In this document: positions 52,959-63,189 of the stretch, piece after piece | Position numbering within the stretch: position 1 is the stretch's first letter | How the letters are laid out: the number at the start of each line of letters is the position of its first letter | Source: 66-474 sp040388785 | GTDB lineage: Bacteria; Pseudomonadota; Gammaproteobacteria; Xanthomonadales; Rhodanobacteraceae | Assembly (NCBI GenBank): GCA_040388785.1 | Contig: JAZKBD010000030.1 | Span: 30,161 to 94,160 of the forward strand | DNA: 64,000 nt | Direction: 5' to 3' | Notes under the pieces: model-generated | Databases searched by the model: none | Seen by the model: the letters and a program-made list of their open reading frames with translations, nothing else | Told to the model about the DNA's origin: nothing | Translations under genes and position numbers: made by a program

Positions 52959-54326
52959 TCACTTGTGGCCCAGTTGCTTCAGGGTACGCTGCGCATCGGC
53001 GCGCGTTTCCGGATCCTGTTCGGCCTGTTCGTATGCGGCGCGCGCCGCAGCCTTGTCCTTCAAGGCCAGTTCGGCATTGCCCAAAGTGAGATACGCAGCG
53101 CCCATGCGCTTGAAGTTGCCTTTCGCGATCGCCTGCTTGAGCGCGTCGCGCGCTTCCTTGTGACGGCCGAGCTGCTCGAGCATCTGGCCGCGCAGGAAAT
53201 CGACCTCGCCATTCTTGGCATCGGGCGCCGCCTTGCCGTAGGCTTCCACCGCGTTCTTGTAGTCGCCCGCGATGGCGTAGGAATCACCCAACAACTTGTA
53301 GCTGTCGTAACCCGGCTGGATGATGCCCTTGCTGATGCCTTCCTGCAGAACCCCCACGGCCTTCATCGCATTGGCTTTGGGATTCGCGCTGCTCTGGCCC
53401 AGGTTGTCGTACATCTTGGCCATGTTCATGTAGCCGGCCTGGTCCTTGATCTGGCCGTTGGCACGTGCGCGTTCGAGCAGCGCCAGCGCCTTCTGATCCT
53501 GATGCGCGTTGATGTAGATCGCGATGACGTTCTGCAGCAGGGTGCTGTTGTTGGGGTCCTTGGCCAATGCGGCTTCCGCCAGCTTGGCCGCATCATCGTA
53601 CTTGTCCATCGCGAAGTCGCTGGCCATCTCGATCTGGTCCCAGCTCGCCTGCGGTTTGTCGCTCAGCGATTTGGCCTTCTGGATGGCCGCGACCGCCTGC
53701 GGATATTTCTGCAGGCGATAGTAGGCATTGCCTTGCAGCGCGTACACGTCCGCGGACTGCGCGCCGCTTTCCTTGTTCCAGGTGTCCAGCGTCGTCAATG
53801 CATCGCTGTAGTCTTCGTCGGCGATGTACATCTGAGCGAGGGTTTCGAGGCCCTGGAAGTAGCTGTCGTTGTCGAGCGCGTTGGAGTCCAGCGCCTGCTT
53901 CTGCAGCGCGATCGCGCCTTTGGTATCACCCCCGCGGTATTTCACCTGTGCGAGGCCCAGTATGGCCAGCGCCTTGGCGTAGGCACTGCTGCTTGAATCG
54001 GCGATGGGCTGCAGGTCCTTGAGCGCTGTTGCAGAGTCTCCGCTGTTGGCTGCAGCCAGTCCCTCGTTGAGACCCTTCGCCTCTTTGGCGTCGACGCCGA
54101 TGTTCTTCGGCTGCTTGCGGGTGGCGTTGGGATATTTGGTTTCCTGCTTGCCCTGCTTGGCCGACTTCTGTTGCTGTTGCTGACTGCATTTGTGCTGCAG
54201 CATCTGGATGTCGGAGCACTGCTCGCCGTTCGTTCCGCCCATCTGCGCGGAGGCAACAACGGGCAGGAACGCGAGAGCAAAAGCGGAGCACATGCCACGT
54301 ACCAGCCAACGGGACTCGACCTTCAT
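52959..54326 (-). CDS. Exported TPR-repeat protein
   Basis: Protein of 455 aa with a signal peptide (MCSAFALAFLPVVASAQ) and many TPR-like helices (for example AEAALAKDPNNSTLLQNVIA and ALKQAIAKGNFKRMGAAYLTLGNAEL). A low-complexity CSQQQQQK region follows the signal. In Xanthomonadales a TPR gene commonly lies between gyrB and tonB, but its role is unknown; an envelope scaffold is likely. ATG at 54326 precedes the signal; further upstream starts would spoil it. Confidence 0.75.
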   Translation of the reverse strand: MKVESRWLVRGMCSAFALAFLPVVASAQMGGTNGEQCSDIQMLQHKCSQQQQQKSAKQGKQETKYPNATRKQPKNIGVDAKEAKGLNEGLAAANSGDSATALKDLQPIADSSSSAYAKALAILGLAQVKYRGGDTKGAIALQKQALDSNALDNDSYFQGLETLAQMYIADEDYSDALTTLDTWNKESGAQSADVYALQGNAYYRLQKYPQAVAAIQKAKSLSDKPQASWDQIEMASDFAMDKYDDAAKLAEAALAKDPNNSTLLQNVIAIYINAHQDQKALALLERARANGQIKDQAGYMNMAKMYDNLGQSSANPKANAMKAVGVLQEGISKGIIQPGYDSYKLLGDSYAIAGDYKNAVEAYGKAAPDAKNGEVDFLRGQMLEQLGRHKEARDALKQAIAKGNFKRMGAAYLTLGNAELALKDKAAARAAYEQAEQDPETRADAQRTLKQLGHK

Positions 54327-54444
54327 CAGAACGCCTCTACAGGAGTCGTATGCGCGTGAACGGGGAGGGTGAGAGTAGCGCGGGCCATACGCAAAGCTCA
54401 AGTACCAGACAATTCGTCGTTCATGCGCGCCCGTCCAGCGCCTT

Positions 54445-56856
<2,412 letters not shown>

Positions 56857-56924
56857 GTCAGGATCTCTGAGGTGCTGCGGGCGAACAAAACGAGTCATTA
56901 TACCCCGCTCAAAAAAGCAGCGAG

Positions 56925-58007
56925 TTACGACCCAAAGCGCTCACATTCCGAACGTTTCACGTGGAACAGGCACGCGTTGGCAGCTATTTGAGCGGGCTGG
57001 GGGACGCGCGTCGCGGTAAGCCAGCACTGGATAGGCGTCTTCTGGAGCCATTCGATCACTCGTCCGGCATGCGGCGCGTCCAACTCTGATTCGAGATCGT
57101 CCAGGCACAGCAGCGGAAGGTCGCCAATGCTGTCCTTGAGCCATCGCGCGAGCGCCAAAGTGCACACCAAAGCAGCCGCTTTGGCCTGCCCGCGCGACAG
57201 GTGCTCGCGCTTGGCGATTTGACCGAAAATCAATGTCCAATCCGCGCGATGGGCTCCGTAACGGGTGAATCCGGCTTCCCTGTCACGCTCCCGCGTCGCG
57301 GCCAGCTGACGTTCCAATCCATTTTCCACATCCCAACCCGCGTGGTACTCGACGCGAACTTTTCCCAGCTCCGGAACCAAGGCAGCAGCTTCCTCGGCGA
57401 TGCAATGCTCCAGCCCCACGAGGCAGCGCGCACGCAACGCGTGGATTTCTAGCGCCAATCGCCCCAAGTCGTGTTCCCAAGGAACGAAAATATCGGATGG
57501 CGCGCCTTGCCGAAGCAGGGCGTTACGCTGGCGCAACGCCCGGCGCCACGCTTTCCACACCTCCAAGGAGGTGTGTTCCACGTGGAACACGCTCCAATCC
57601 AGGAATGCCCTTCGTTCCTCGGCAGGGCCGAGAATAAGCGCCTGGCTTTCGGGCCCAAAATAAACCACGGGGCAAGCTTCGAACAGTGGCGCCAAGTTCG
57701 GCAGATCTTCGCCATTGAGCCGCCCGCTCCAGCTGTCATTCCTTCGCGCCAGGCCCAGCCTCACCGCCGATTGCGCTGCCCTATGGGTTTCGGCGTAGAT
57801 GAGATATTCGCTCGCCCCTTGACGCCTGGGTGCAGCCCGGCCGCCAGGCCTGAAGGAACGGCCATGGGAAAGGATGTAGGCGGCCTCCAGCAGTGTTGTT
57901 TTGCCGGCGCCGTTCGCGCCAACCAGCCAGTTGATTCCGGGCCCGGGCTCAAGACTCACGTGCTCGAAACAACGCAGATTGTCCGCACGCAACAATTGGA
58001 TGTTCAC
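56925..58007 (-). CDS. recF: DNA replication/repair protein RecF
   Basis: SMC-like ATPase of 360 aa that loads RecA at gaps. Walker A LVGANGAGKTTLLEAAY at 28-44, signature-type segment HLSRGQAKAAALVCTLAL, Walker B LLCLDDLESELD. Two ParB-site-like sequences lie inside the gene (56953-56968 and 57574-57589). They also appear in the protein as FHVKR and FHVEH. Standard length and position between dnaN and gyrB. Confidence 0.95.
   Translation of the reverse strand: MNIQLLRADNLRCFEHVSLEPGPGINWLVGANGAGKTTLLEAAYILSHGRSFRPGGRAAPRRQGASEYLIYAETHRAAQSAVRLGLARRNDSWSGRLNGEDLPNLAPLFEACPVVYFGPESQALILGPAEERRAFLDWSVFHVEHTSLEVWKAWRRALRQRNALLRQGAPSDIFVPWEHDLGRLALEIHALRARCLVGLEHCIAEEAAALVPELGKVRVEYHAGWDVENGLERQLAATRERDREAGFTRYGAHRADWTLIFGQIAKREHLSRGQAKAAALVCTLALARWLKDSIGDLPLLCLDDLESELDAPHAGRVIEWLQKTPIQCWLTATRVPQPAQIAANACLFHVKRSECERFGS
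56953..56968. other. parS-like centromere site 1
   Basis: CGTTTCACGTGGAACA matches the consensus TGTTTCACGTGAAACA/TGTTCCACGTGGAACA at all but the first base for the mixed form. It lies near the 3' end of recF. Such sites bind ParB and cluster near the origin. A second, better site lies about 620 bp away. Confidence 0.75.
57574..57589. other. parS-like centromere site 2
   Basis: TGTTCCACGTGGAACA, a perfect palindrome that extends to 18 bp (57573-57590) and equals the strong consensus parS. It is within recF coding sequence, about 1.8 kb from the putative oriC. With the other site it would seed ParB spreading for segregation of the origin region. Confidence 0.85.
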
Positions 58008-58044
58008 GGACTCGCGTCTTCTGCGTCCCCCCCCAGGAGTGCCC

Positions 58045-59145
58045 TTACAGACGCAAGGGCATCACGACGTGCTGGGCGTCCTGACTGGAGACACCCCGAA
58101 GGAGACAACTGGATTGGGCATCACGCAGTTGCACCTGCACCTTGTCCTCATCCAGTGCCCCGAGTGCGTCCAGCAGATAACCGACATTGAAGCCGATCGC
58201 CACGTCGGCCACTTTGGTGTCCGCTTCGATCTCTTCGAACGCTTCTTCCTGTTCGGGGTTGTGGGCGATGATGCGCAGACACCCTGGCGTGACCTCCAGA
58301 CGCACCCCGCGATATTTCTCGTTGGACAGGATGGCAGCGCGTTGCAACGCGTTGCGGAGCCCGTCGCGGTCAACCTTGACGATTTTGTCGGCGCCAAGCG
58401 GCACGACTGCTTCATAGTCAGGGAACCGGCCGTCGATCAACTTGGACGTGAACACCACGTCCGATCGGCGCACCCGCAGGTGATTGTTCGAAAACTCGAT
58501 TTCGACCAGGTTGTCGGCGTTCTCGAATAGACCTTGCAGCTCCGTGACGCCTTTGCGCGGGATGATCAATTGCCGGGTGCTCCCCGCGGGTTTGTCCAGG
58601 CTCGTCTGTGCCATCGCCATGCGATGGCCATCCGTGGCGACGCAACGCAGCTCGGCACCCCGCAGATCCAGCAGCAAACCGTTGAGGTAATACCGAACAT
58701 CCTGATTGGCCATCGCGAAGGACGTACGCTCCATCAGGCGCCGCAAGATACCTTCCGGCAGGGAAACCTTGTCGGTAATTTCGATTTCGTCGTTGTTCGG
58801 AAATTCCTCCGCGGGGAGGGTTGCCAGGGTATAACGGCTACGGCCGGCGTGCATGACCGCTCGATCGCCCTTCAGCTCCACGCTCACGTTCACGCCGTCG
58901 GGCAGGGCGCGAACCAGATCGAACCATTTCCTTGCCGGAATCGTGGTCTCTCCGGCCTCTGCCATTTCGACCGAGGTACTGGCGCGCATCTCGACTTCGA
59001 GGTCGGTCCCGGTCAGCGACAGACGCCCGTCCTTGACTTGCACAAGCAGGTGGGCAAGAACCGGCAAGGTCTGTCTGCGCTCAACCACACCGACGACCTG
59101 CTGCATGGGTTTGAGCAAGGTTTCCCGCTGAGTGCTGAAGCGCAT
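58045..59145 (-). CDS. dnaN: DNA polymerase III beta sliding clamp
   Basis: Clamp of 366 aa, three repeated domains, starting MRFSTQRETLLKPMQQVVG with MGFxIxRxxLL type N-terminus of the family and ending VVMPLRL, the clamp-loader binding C-terminus. Between dnaA and recF in the usual order. Complete; ATG at 59145. Confidence 0.96.
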   Translation of the reverse strand: MRFSTQRETLLKPMQQVVGVVERRQTLPVLAHLLVQVKDGRLSLTGTDLEVEMRASTSVEMAEAGETTIPARKWFDLVRALPDGVNVSVELKGDRAVMHAGRSRYTLATLPAEEFPNNDEIEITDKVSLPEGILRRLMERTSFAMANQDVRYYLNGLLLDLRGAELRCVATDGHRMAMAQTSLDKPAGSTRQLIIPRKGVTELQGLFENADNLVEIEFSNNHLRVRRSDVVFTSKLIDGRFPDYEAVVPLGADKIVKVDRDGLRNALQRAAILSNEKYRGVRLEVTPGCLRIIAHNPEQEEAFEEIEADTKVADVAIGFNVGYLLDALGALDEDKVQVQLRDAQSSCLLRGVSSQDAQHVVMPLRL

Positions 59146-59352
59146 GTTTGGTCCCCGAGGCGAAATCTCTAATTGGATTTACTTGTAAACAAGCTGGTAG
59201 AAGCAGGCCCGGTTGATAACTGGGATTTCGAATTTAAGCCTTTTGAATCAGATGCTTGGAGAGAAAAGCTTCAAAAACCCCAGCTTGCGTTTCCGGTGTA
59301 TGAATTGTGGATGATTTGGCGGCGAGGGAGCATTCCACTTTTATCCACAAGT
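59146..59352. other. Probable replication origin region (dnaA-dnaN intergenic)
   Basis: 207 bp between dnaA and dnaN. A perfect DnaA box TTATCCACA lies at 59341-59349 and a one-mismatch box on the other strand (TGTGGATGA) at 59306-59314; a further TTATCCACC lies within dnaA near 59925. AT-rich stretches include 59165-59192 (with CTTGT-AA-ACAAG at 59182-59193) and 59225-59275. It may be oriC, but the box count is low, and it also serves as dnaN promoter. No boxes were seen in the rpmH-dnaA gap. Confidence 0.5.
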
Positions 59353-60672
59353 TTACCCGGTCAGTATCCGGATCAGTTTGTCCCAATCCTGACGCAAGCG
59401 CATGTCGGTGTCACAGAGGCTGCGGATCTTCTTGCAAGCGTGCATGACGGTAGTGTGATCCTTGCCGCCGAAGGCCTCGCCGATTTCGGGCAGGCTATGT
59501 TCGGTCAATTCCTTGGCCAGCGCCATGGCAATCTGCCGCGGCCGGGCCAGCGAGCGCACGCGGCGCTGCGACAGCAGGTCCGACAGGCGCAACTGGTAAT
59601 AGTCCGCGACGGTTTTCTGGATATTCTGGATCGTGATGGCCCGCGCGTGCACGTTGAACAGGTCGCGCAGTGTTTCCTGCACCAGTTCCATCGTGATGCC
59701 GCGCCCCGAAAGGTTGGCCTGCGCGGCGATGGTGTTGAGTGCGCCCTCGAGTTCACGCACGTTCGAACGAATCCGCCGTGCCAGCAACAACGCCACGTCG
59801 CTCGGCAACGGGATGCCACGGGTCTGCGCCTTTTCCAGCAGGATCGCGGCACGGGTTTCGAAATCAGGCGGTTCGATCGCGACCGACAGGCCCCAGCCGA
59901 GTCTGGATTTCAGGCGCAGCTCGAGGTTATCCACCTCCTTCGGATACCGGTCACAGGTCAGGACGATCTGCTGGCGCGATTCGTAGAGGGTGTTGAAGGT
60001 GTGGAAGAACTCTTCCTGGGTCGCATCCTTGCCGGCGAAGAACTGGATATCGTCGATCAACAGTGCATCGACGGAACGGAAGCGATGCTTGAAGTCGTCC
60101 ATGTTCTTGTTGCGCAGCGCCGTGATCATCATTTCCGTGAAGCGCTCGGAATGCACGTACAACAACTTCATCGACGGGTTGTGCTTCAGCATCAGGTTGC
60201 CCGCCGCCTGCATCAGATGGGTCTTGCCGAGGCCGGTGCCGCCGTACAGCAGCAGCGGGTTGTAGGCGCGCCCCGGATTCTGGGCCACCTGCATCGCCGC
60301 GGCTTTGCCGAGCTGGTTGGATTTGCCCTCGACGAAGCTGTCGAACGTGTAATGCGGATCGATGTTGTGTTGAGACGGATATACGGGCGCCCCCGGAGCG
60401 GAAGCCGGTACTGTCTGCGATCGTGCAACGGGTGCAAGGGAGCCGACTTCGAGCTTCAACGGCACGGGATGACCCGCCAGCGCGGACAGGGTGCCCTCGA
60501 TGCGCGCCAGATATTCGTTGCGCACGAATTCCAGCGTGTAGCTGTTCGGCGCCAGCAACCGCAACATGCCATCGTCATAGCGCGCCTGCAGCGGCTGCAG
60601 CCAGGTGTGCAGCACGCCCGGCTCGATTTCGCCTTCGAGCCTGGCGAGGCAGCGTTGCCAAAGATCGCTCAT
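59353..60672 (-). CDS. dnaA: Chromosomal replication initiator DnaA
   Basis: Initiator of 439 aa. Domain I at the N-terminus, a short linker, AAA+ domain with Walker A YGGTGLGKTHL and Walker B LLIDDIQFF, and domain IV with the DnaA signature GGKDHTTVMHACKKI. It binds DnaA boxes to open oriC. ATG at 60672; divergent from rpmH. Confidence 0.97.
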   Translation of the reverse strand: MSDLWQRCLARLEGEIEPGVLHTWLQPLQARYDDGMLRLLAPNSYTLEFVRNEYLARIEGTLSALAGHPVPLKLEVGSLAPVARSQTVPASAPGAPVYPSQHNIDPHYTFDSFVEGKSNQLGKAAAMQVAQNPGRAYNPLLLYGGTGLGKTHLMQAAGNLMLKHNPSMKLLYVHSERFTEMMITALRNKNMDDFKHRFRSVDALLIDDIQFFAGKDATQEEFFHTFNTLYESRQQIVLTCDRYPKEVDNLELRLKSRLGWGLSVAIEPPDFETRAAILLEKAQTRGIPLPSDVALLLARRIRSNVRELEGALNTIAAQANLSGRGITMELVQETLRDLFNVHARAITIQNIQKTVADYYQLRLSDLLSQRRVRSLARPRQIAMALAKELTEHSLPEIGEAFGGKDHTTVMHACKKIRSLCDTDMRLRQDWDKLIRILTG

Positions 60673-60797
60673 GGAATCCGCGCAAAACCATCAGGAACGC
60701 CGGCGTGCAAACACGCGCGGCAGAACAGGGGAGTCTATCAGGCTGCTGCAAACCTGCGAACGCGGTGTTGCCATCGGTGATCGTCGTGCGCTCGGGA

Positions 60798-60827
60798 TTG
60801 ACTGGAAGCAGTGTTCAACCCTAGAAT
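60798..60827 (+). promoter_or_regulatory. rpmH promoter candidate
   Basis: TTGACT (60798-60803), 18-bp spacer, TAGAAT (60822-60827). About 60 bp upstream of the rpmH ATG. A GC-rich hairpin (CCCGCCTTGCGCGGG) in the leader may play a role in regulation. Confidence 0.6.
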
Positions 60828-60886
60828 CGGCGGTCTTTGTCCATGCCCGACCCGCCTTGCGCGGGTGTTCCGCTGCGGAGTCACCC

Positions 60887-61021
60887 ATGAAACGTACCTA
60901 TCAGCCCAGCGTGCTCAAGCGCGCACGTACCCACGGTTTCCGCGCGCGCATGAAAACAGCTGACGGCCGCAAGGTCCTGTCCGCGCGTCGCGCCAAGGGC
61001 CGCAAGCGTCTGATCCCGTAA
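60887..61021 (+). CDS. rpmH: 50S ribosomal protein L34
   Basis: Basic protein of 44 aa, MKRTYQPSVLKRARTHGF to RRAKGRKRLIP, the near-universal L34 sequence. Part of the large ribosomal subunit. Conserved neighbour of rnpA and dnaA; start ATG 60887 is fixed by the invariant MKRTYQPS. Confidence 0.98.
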   Translation: MKRTYQPSVLKRARTHGFRARMKTADGRKVLSARRAKGRKRLIP

Positions 61022-61031
61022 GCGCGCCGGC

Positions 61032-61418
61032 ATGGCCGGCTTGCCGCCCGCCGCGCGGCTGCGCCGTGCTTCCGACTTTGCCGCGTTGCGGCACGGCGAG
61101 CGCTGGCAGGGACGGCATTTCCTGTTGCGTTGGCTCCAGCTTTCCGAAGGAAATGCGCGACTGGGCCTTGCAGTCTCGCGCAAAGTCAGCAAGCGCGCGG
61201 TGGAGCGCAACCGGATCAAGCGCGTGGTTCGCGAATCGTTCCGGGCCGAGCGCGAGGAGTTGCCTGCGCTGGATATTCTGGTGATCGCGCGCGGTTCGGC
61301 CGCCGCGGCCCCGAATCCAGAGCTGTTCGTCGACCTTGGGNNNNNNNNNNTTGGGCTGGCGTGGCATCGATTGAAAGCGTTGAAGCAGACGCCCGCACCC
61401 GGCACAATCGGCGGCTGA
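61032..61418 (+). CDS. rnpA: Ribonuclease P protein component, interrupted by an assembly gap
   Basis: Protein subunit of RNase P, which matures tRNA 5' ends. N-terminal FRR-type segment (LRRASDFAALRHG) and the RNA-binding RNR motif (ERNRIKRVVRESFR). A 10-N gap (61341-61350) lies in the last quarter. TTGGG occurs directly before (61336-61340) and after (61351-61355) the gap. Collapsing it gives ...ELFVDLGLAWHRLKALKQ..., a 123-aa protein with a natural C-terminus. Only 10 bp from rpmH. Confidence 0.92.
   Translation: MAGLPPAARLRRASDFAALRHGERWQGRHFLLRWLQLSEGNARLGLAVSRKVSKRAVERNRIKRVVRESFRAEREELPALDILVIARGSAAAAPNPELFVDLGXXXXGLAWHRLKALKQTPAPGTIGG
61341..61350. other. Assembly gap (10 N)
   Basis: Ten undetermined bases in rnpA. 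The 5-bp repeat TTGGG on both sides suggests the contigs overlap and no sequence is missing. Confidence 0.95.
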
Positions 61419-61458
61419 CTTGCTCCGGGCCTCAAGCGCCCCAAGCCCGAGTTCCCCA

Positions 61459-63177
61459 GTGATCAATCAAACACGCACCCTGCTGGTCGTGGCGTTGTTC
61501 TTCGTCGCCTACCTGCTGTGGCAGGCTTGGCAACACGACTATCCCTCCGTCCCGCCTCCGGCACCGCCCGCGTCCGCGCAGGTGACAGCGGCCTCGCCGA
61601 GCGTGCCCGAAGCGGCTTCGGTCCCGGCGACCTCCACCACGGTCGCCGCGCCGCCCTTGGCGGCAACGCCTGCCGGCAATACTGCTGCGGCGCCGACGCC
61701 GAAGCAGGATCTGGTGACGGCCAGCAATGACGTGTTGAGGCTCACCATCGATCCGCGCGGCGGCACGATCGTCGGCGCCGCGCTGCTCCATTATCCGCAG
61801 CAGGTGAAGCGCGGCAGCCCACCGGTGCAGTTGCTGGATGACGCGACTGCAAATTATTACGTGGCGCAGGACGGCCTGGTCGGCGCGGCCGGCAGCGCGG
61901 CACCCAACCATCTTGCCGAATTCAAGCCCGAGGCGACCACGTACCAATTGCCGCCCGGACAGAAACAGGTGGTGGTGACGCTGACGTGGGCCGATCCCGC
62001 GACAAGCATCGACGTCGTCAAGCGTTACACGCTGACCCGCGGCAGTTATGTCGTCGAGCTCTCGCAGCAGGTGGACAACCACGGCAGCAAGGCGTGGCAG
62101 GGCAACACCTACGAACAGCTGGACCGCATCGAACCGCCGCCGCCGCCCAAGCATCTGCTCGAGTTCTACAACCCCGACAGCTACGCCTTCACCGGCGCTG
62201 CGTGGTACAGCGACAAATACAACAAGCTGAAATTCAGCGACTTCGAAAAGGACCCGCTGCACGCGAACGTCACCGGCGGCTGGATCGCGATGAGCCAGCG
62301 CTTCTTCGTGGCCGCGTGGATTCCGGACGCCAAGCTGGCGCAGCAATTCGGCAGCGTGGAAACGCCAGCGACCGATGCGGAGGGTAAACCGCGCTACCTC
62401 ATCCGCACCGTCGGTTCGGGTTTCTCGGTGGCGCCGGGCGCCAGCGCGACGCACACTTCGCGCCTGTATGTCGGCCCGAAGCTGCAGGACAAGCTGGGCG
62501 ACATTGCGCCCGGCCTCGACCGCACGGTCGATTACGGAATGTGGACCTTCATCGCGCAGCCGATGTTCAAACTGCTCGCGTTCCTGCACAGACTGGTGGG
62601 CGCGTGGGGCCTGGCGATCATCGTGCTGGTGCTGCTGATCCAGGCCGCGACCTACAAGCTCACCGAGGCGCAATACAAGGCCGGCGCGCGCATGCGCAAA
62701 CTGCAGCCGCGCCTGAAGGCGCTGAAGGAACGTTTAGGCGACGACAAGCAGAAGTACCAGCAGGCGATGATGGAGTTGTACAAGAAGGAGAAGATCAATC
62801 CGATGGCGGGTTGCCTGCCGGCGTTGATCACCTTCCCGATCTTCTTCGCGCTGTATTACGTGCTGATCTTCAGCGTGGAATTGCGCCACGCGCCGTTCCT
62901 GTGGATCCCCGATTTGTCGGCCGCCGATCCGCTGTTCATCCTGCCGGTCGTGTATGCGTTGACGATGCTGGGACAACAGTTCCTCACGCCGGTGCAGGGC
63001 ATGGACCCGACCCAGGCCAAGATCATGAAGGCGATGCCGGTGCTGTTCGCCGTGCTGTTCTTCTTCTTCCCGGCGGGCCTCACGCTCTACTACGTGGTGC
63101 GCGGCATCTGCATGCTCGGCCAGCAGTGGTACATCACGCGCAAGATCGATCGGGCCGACGCGCGCGCGCGGGCCTGA
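61459..63177 (+). CDS. yidC: Membrane protein insertase YidC
   Basis: Insertase of 572 aa for inner-membrane proteins. First membrane helix TRTLLVVALFFVAYLLWQAW with the family start (x)NQTRT, a large periplasmic domain, then the Oxa1-type core: GAWGLAIIVLVLLIQAATY, basic loop (KLQPRLKALKERLGDD), NPMAGCLPALITFPIFFALYYVL and later helices. The GTG at 61459 matches YidC N-termini; a TTG at 61420 is less likely. No yidD is found between rnpA and yidC (40 bp only). Confidence 0.95.
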   Translation: MINQTRTLLVVALFFVAYLLWQAWQHDYPSVPPPAPPASAQVTAASPSVPEAASVPATSTTVAAPPLAATPAGNTAAAPTPKQDLVTASNDVLRLTIDPRGGTIVGAALLHYPQQVKRGSPPVQLLDDATANYYVAQDGLVGAAGSAAPNHLAEFKPEATTYQLPPGQKQVVVTLTWADPATSIDVVKRYTLTRGSYVVELSQQVDNHGSKAWQGNTYEQLDRIEPPPPPKHLLEFYNPDSYAFTGAAWYSDKYNKLKFSDFEKDPLHANVTGGWIAMSQRFFVAAWIPDAKLAQQFGSVETPATDAEGKPRYLIRTVGSGFSVAPGASATHTSRLYVGPKLQDKLGDIAPGLDRTVDYGMWTFIAQPMFKLLAFLHRLVGAWGLAIIVLVLLIQAATYKLTEAQYKAGARMRKLQPRLKALKERLGDDKQKYQQAMMELYKKEKINPMAGCLPALITFPIFFALYYVLIFSVELRHAPFLWIPDLSAADPLFILPVVYALTMLGQQFLTPVQGMDPTQAKIMKAMPVLFAVLFFFFPAGLTLYYVVRGICMLGQQWYITRKIDRADARARA

Positions 63178-63189
63178 CACCGCGCCGGC

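Noticed and set aside
59173..60780. Open frame of 535 codons on the plus strand
   Set aside because: Antisense to dnaA and the origin region; no domain or RBS.
60673..60886. oriC between rpmH and dnaA
   Set aside because: No DnaA box or clear AT-rich stretch was found; the region holds a good rpmH promoter.
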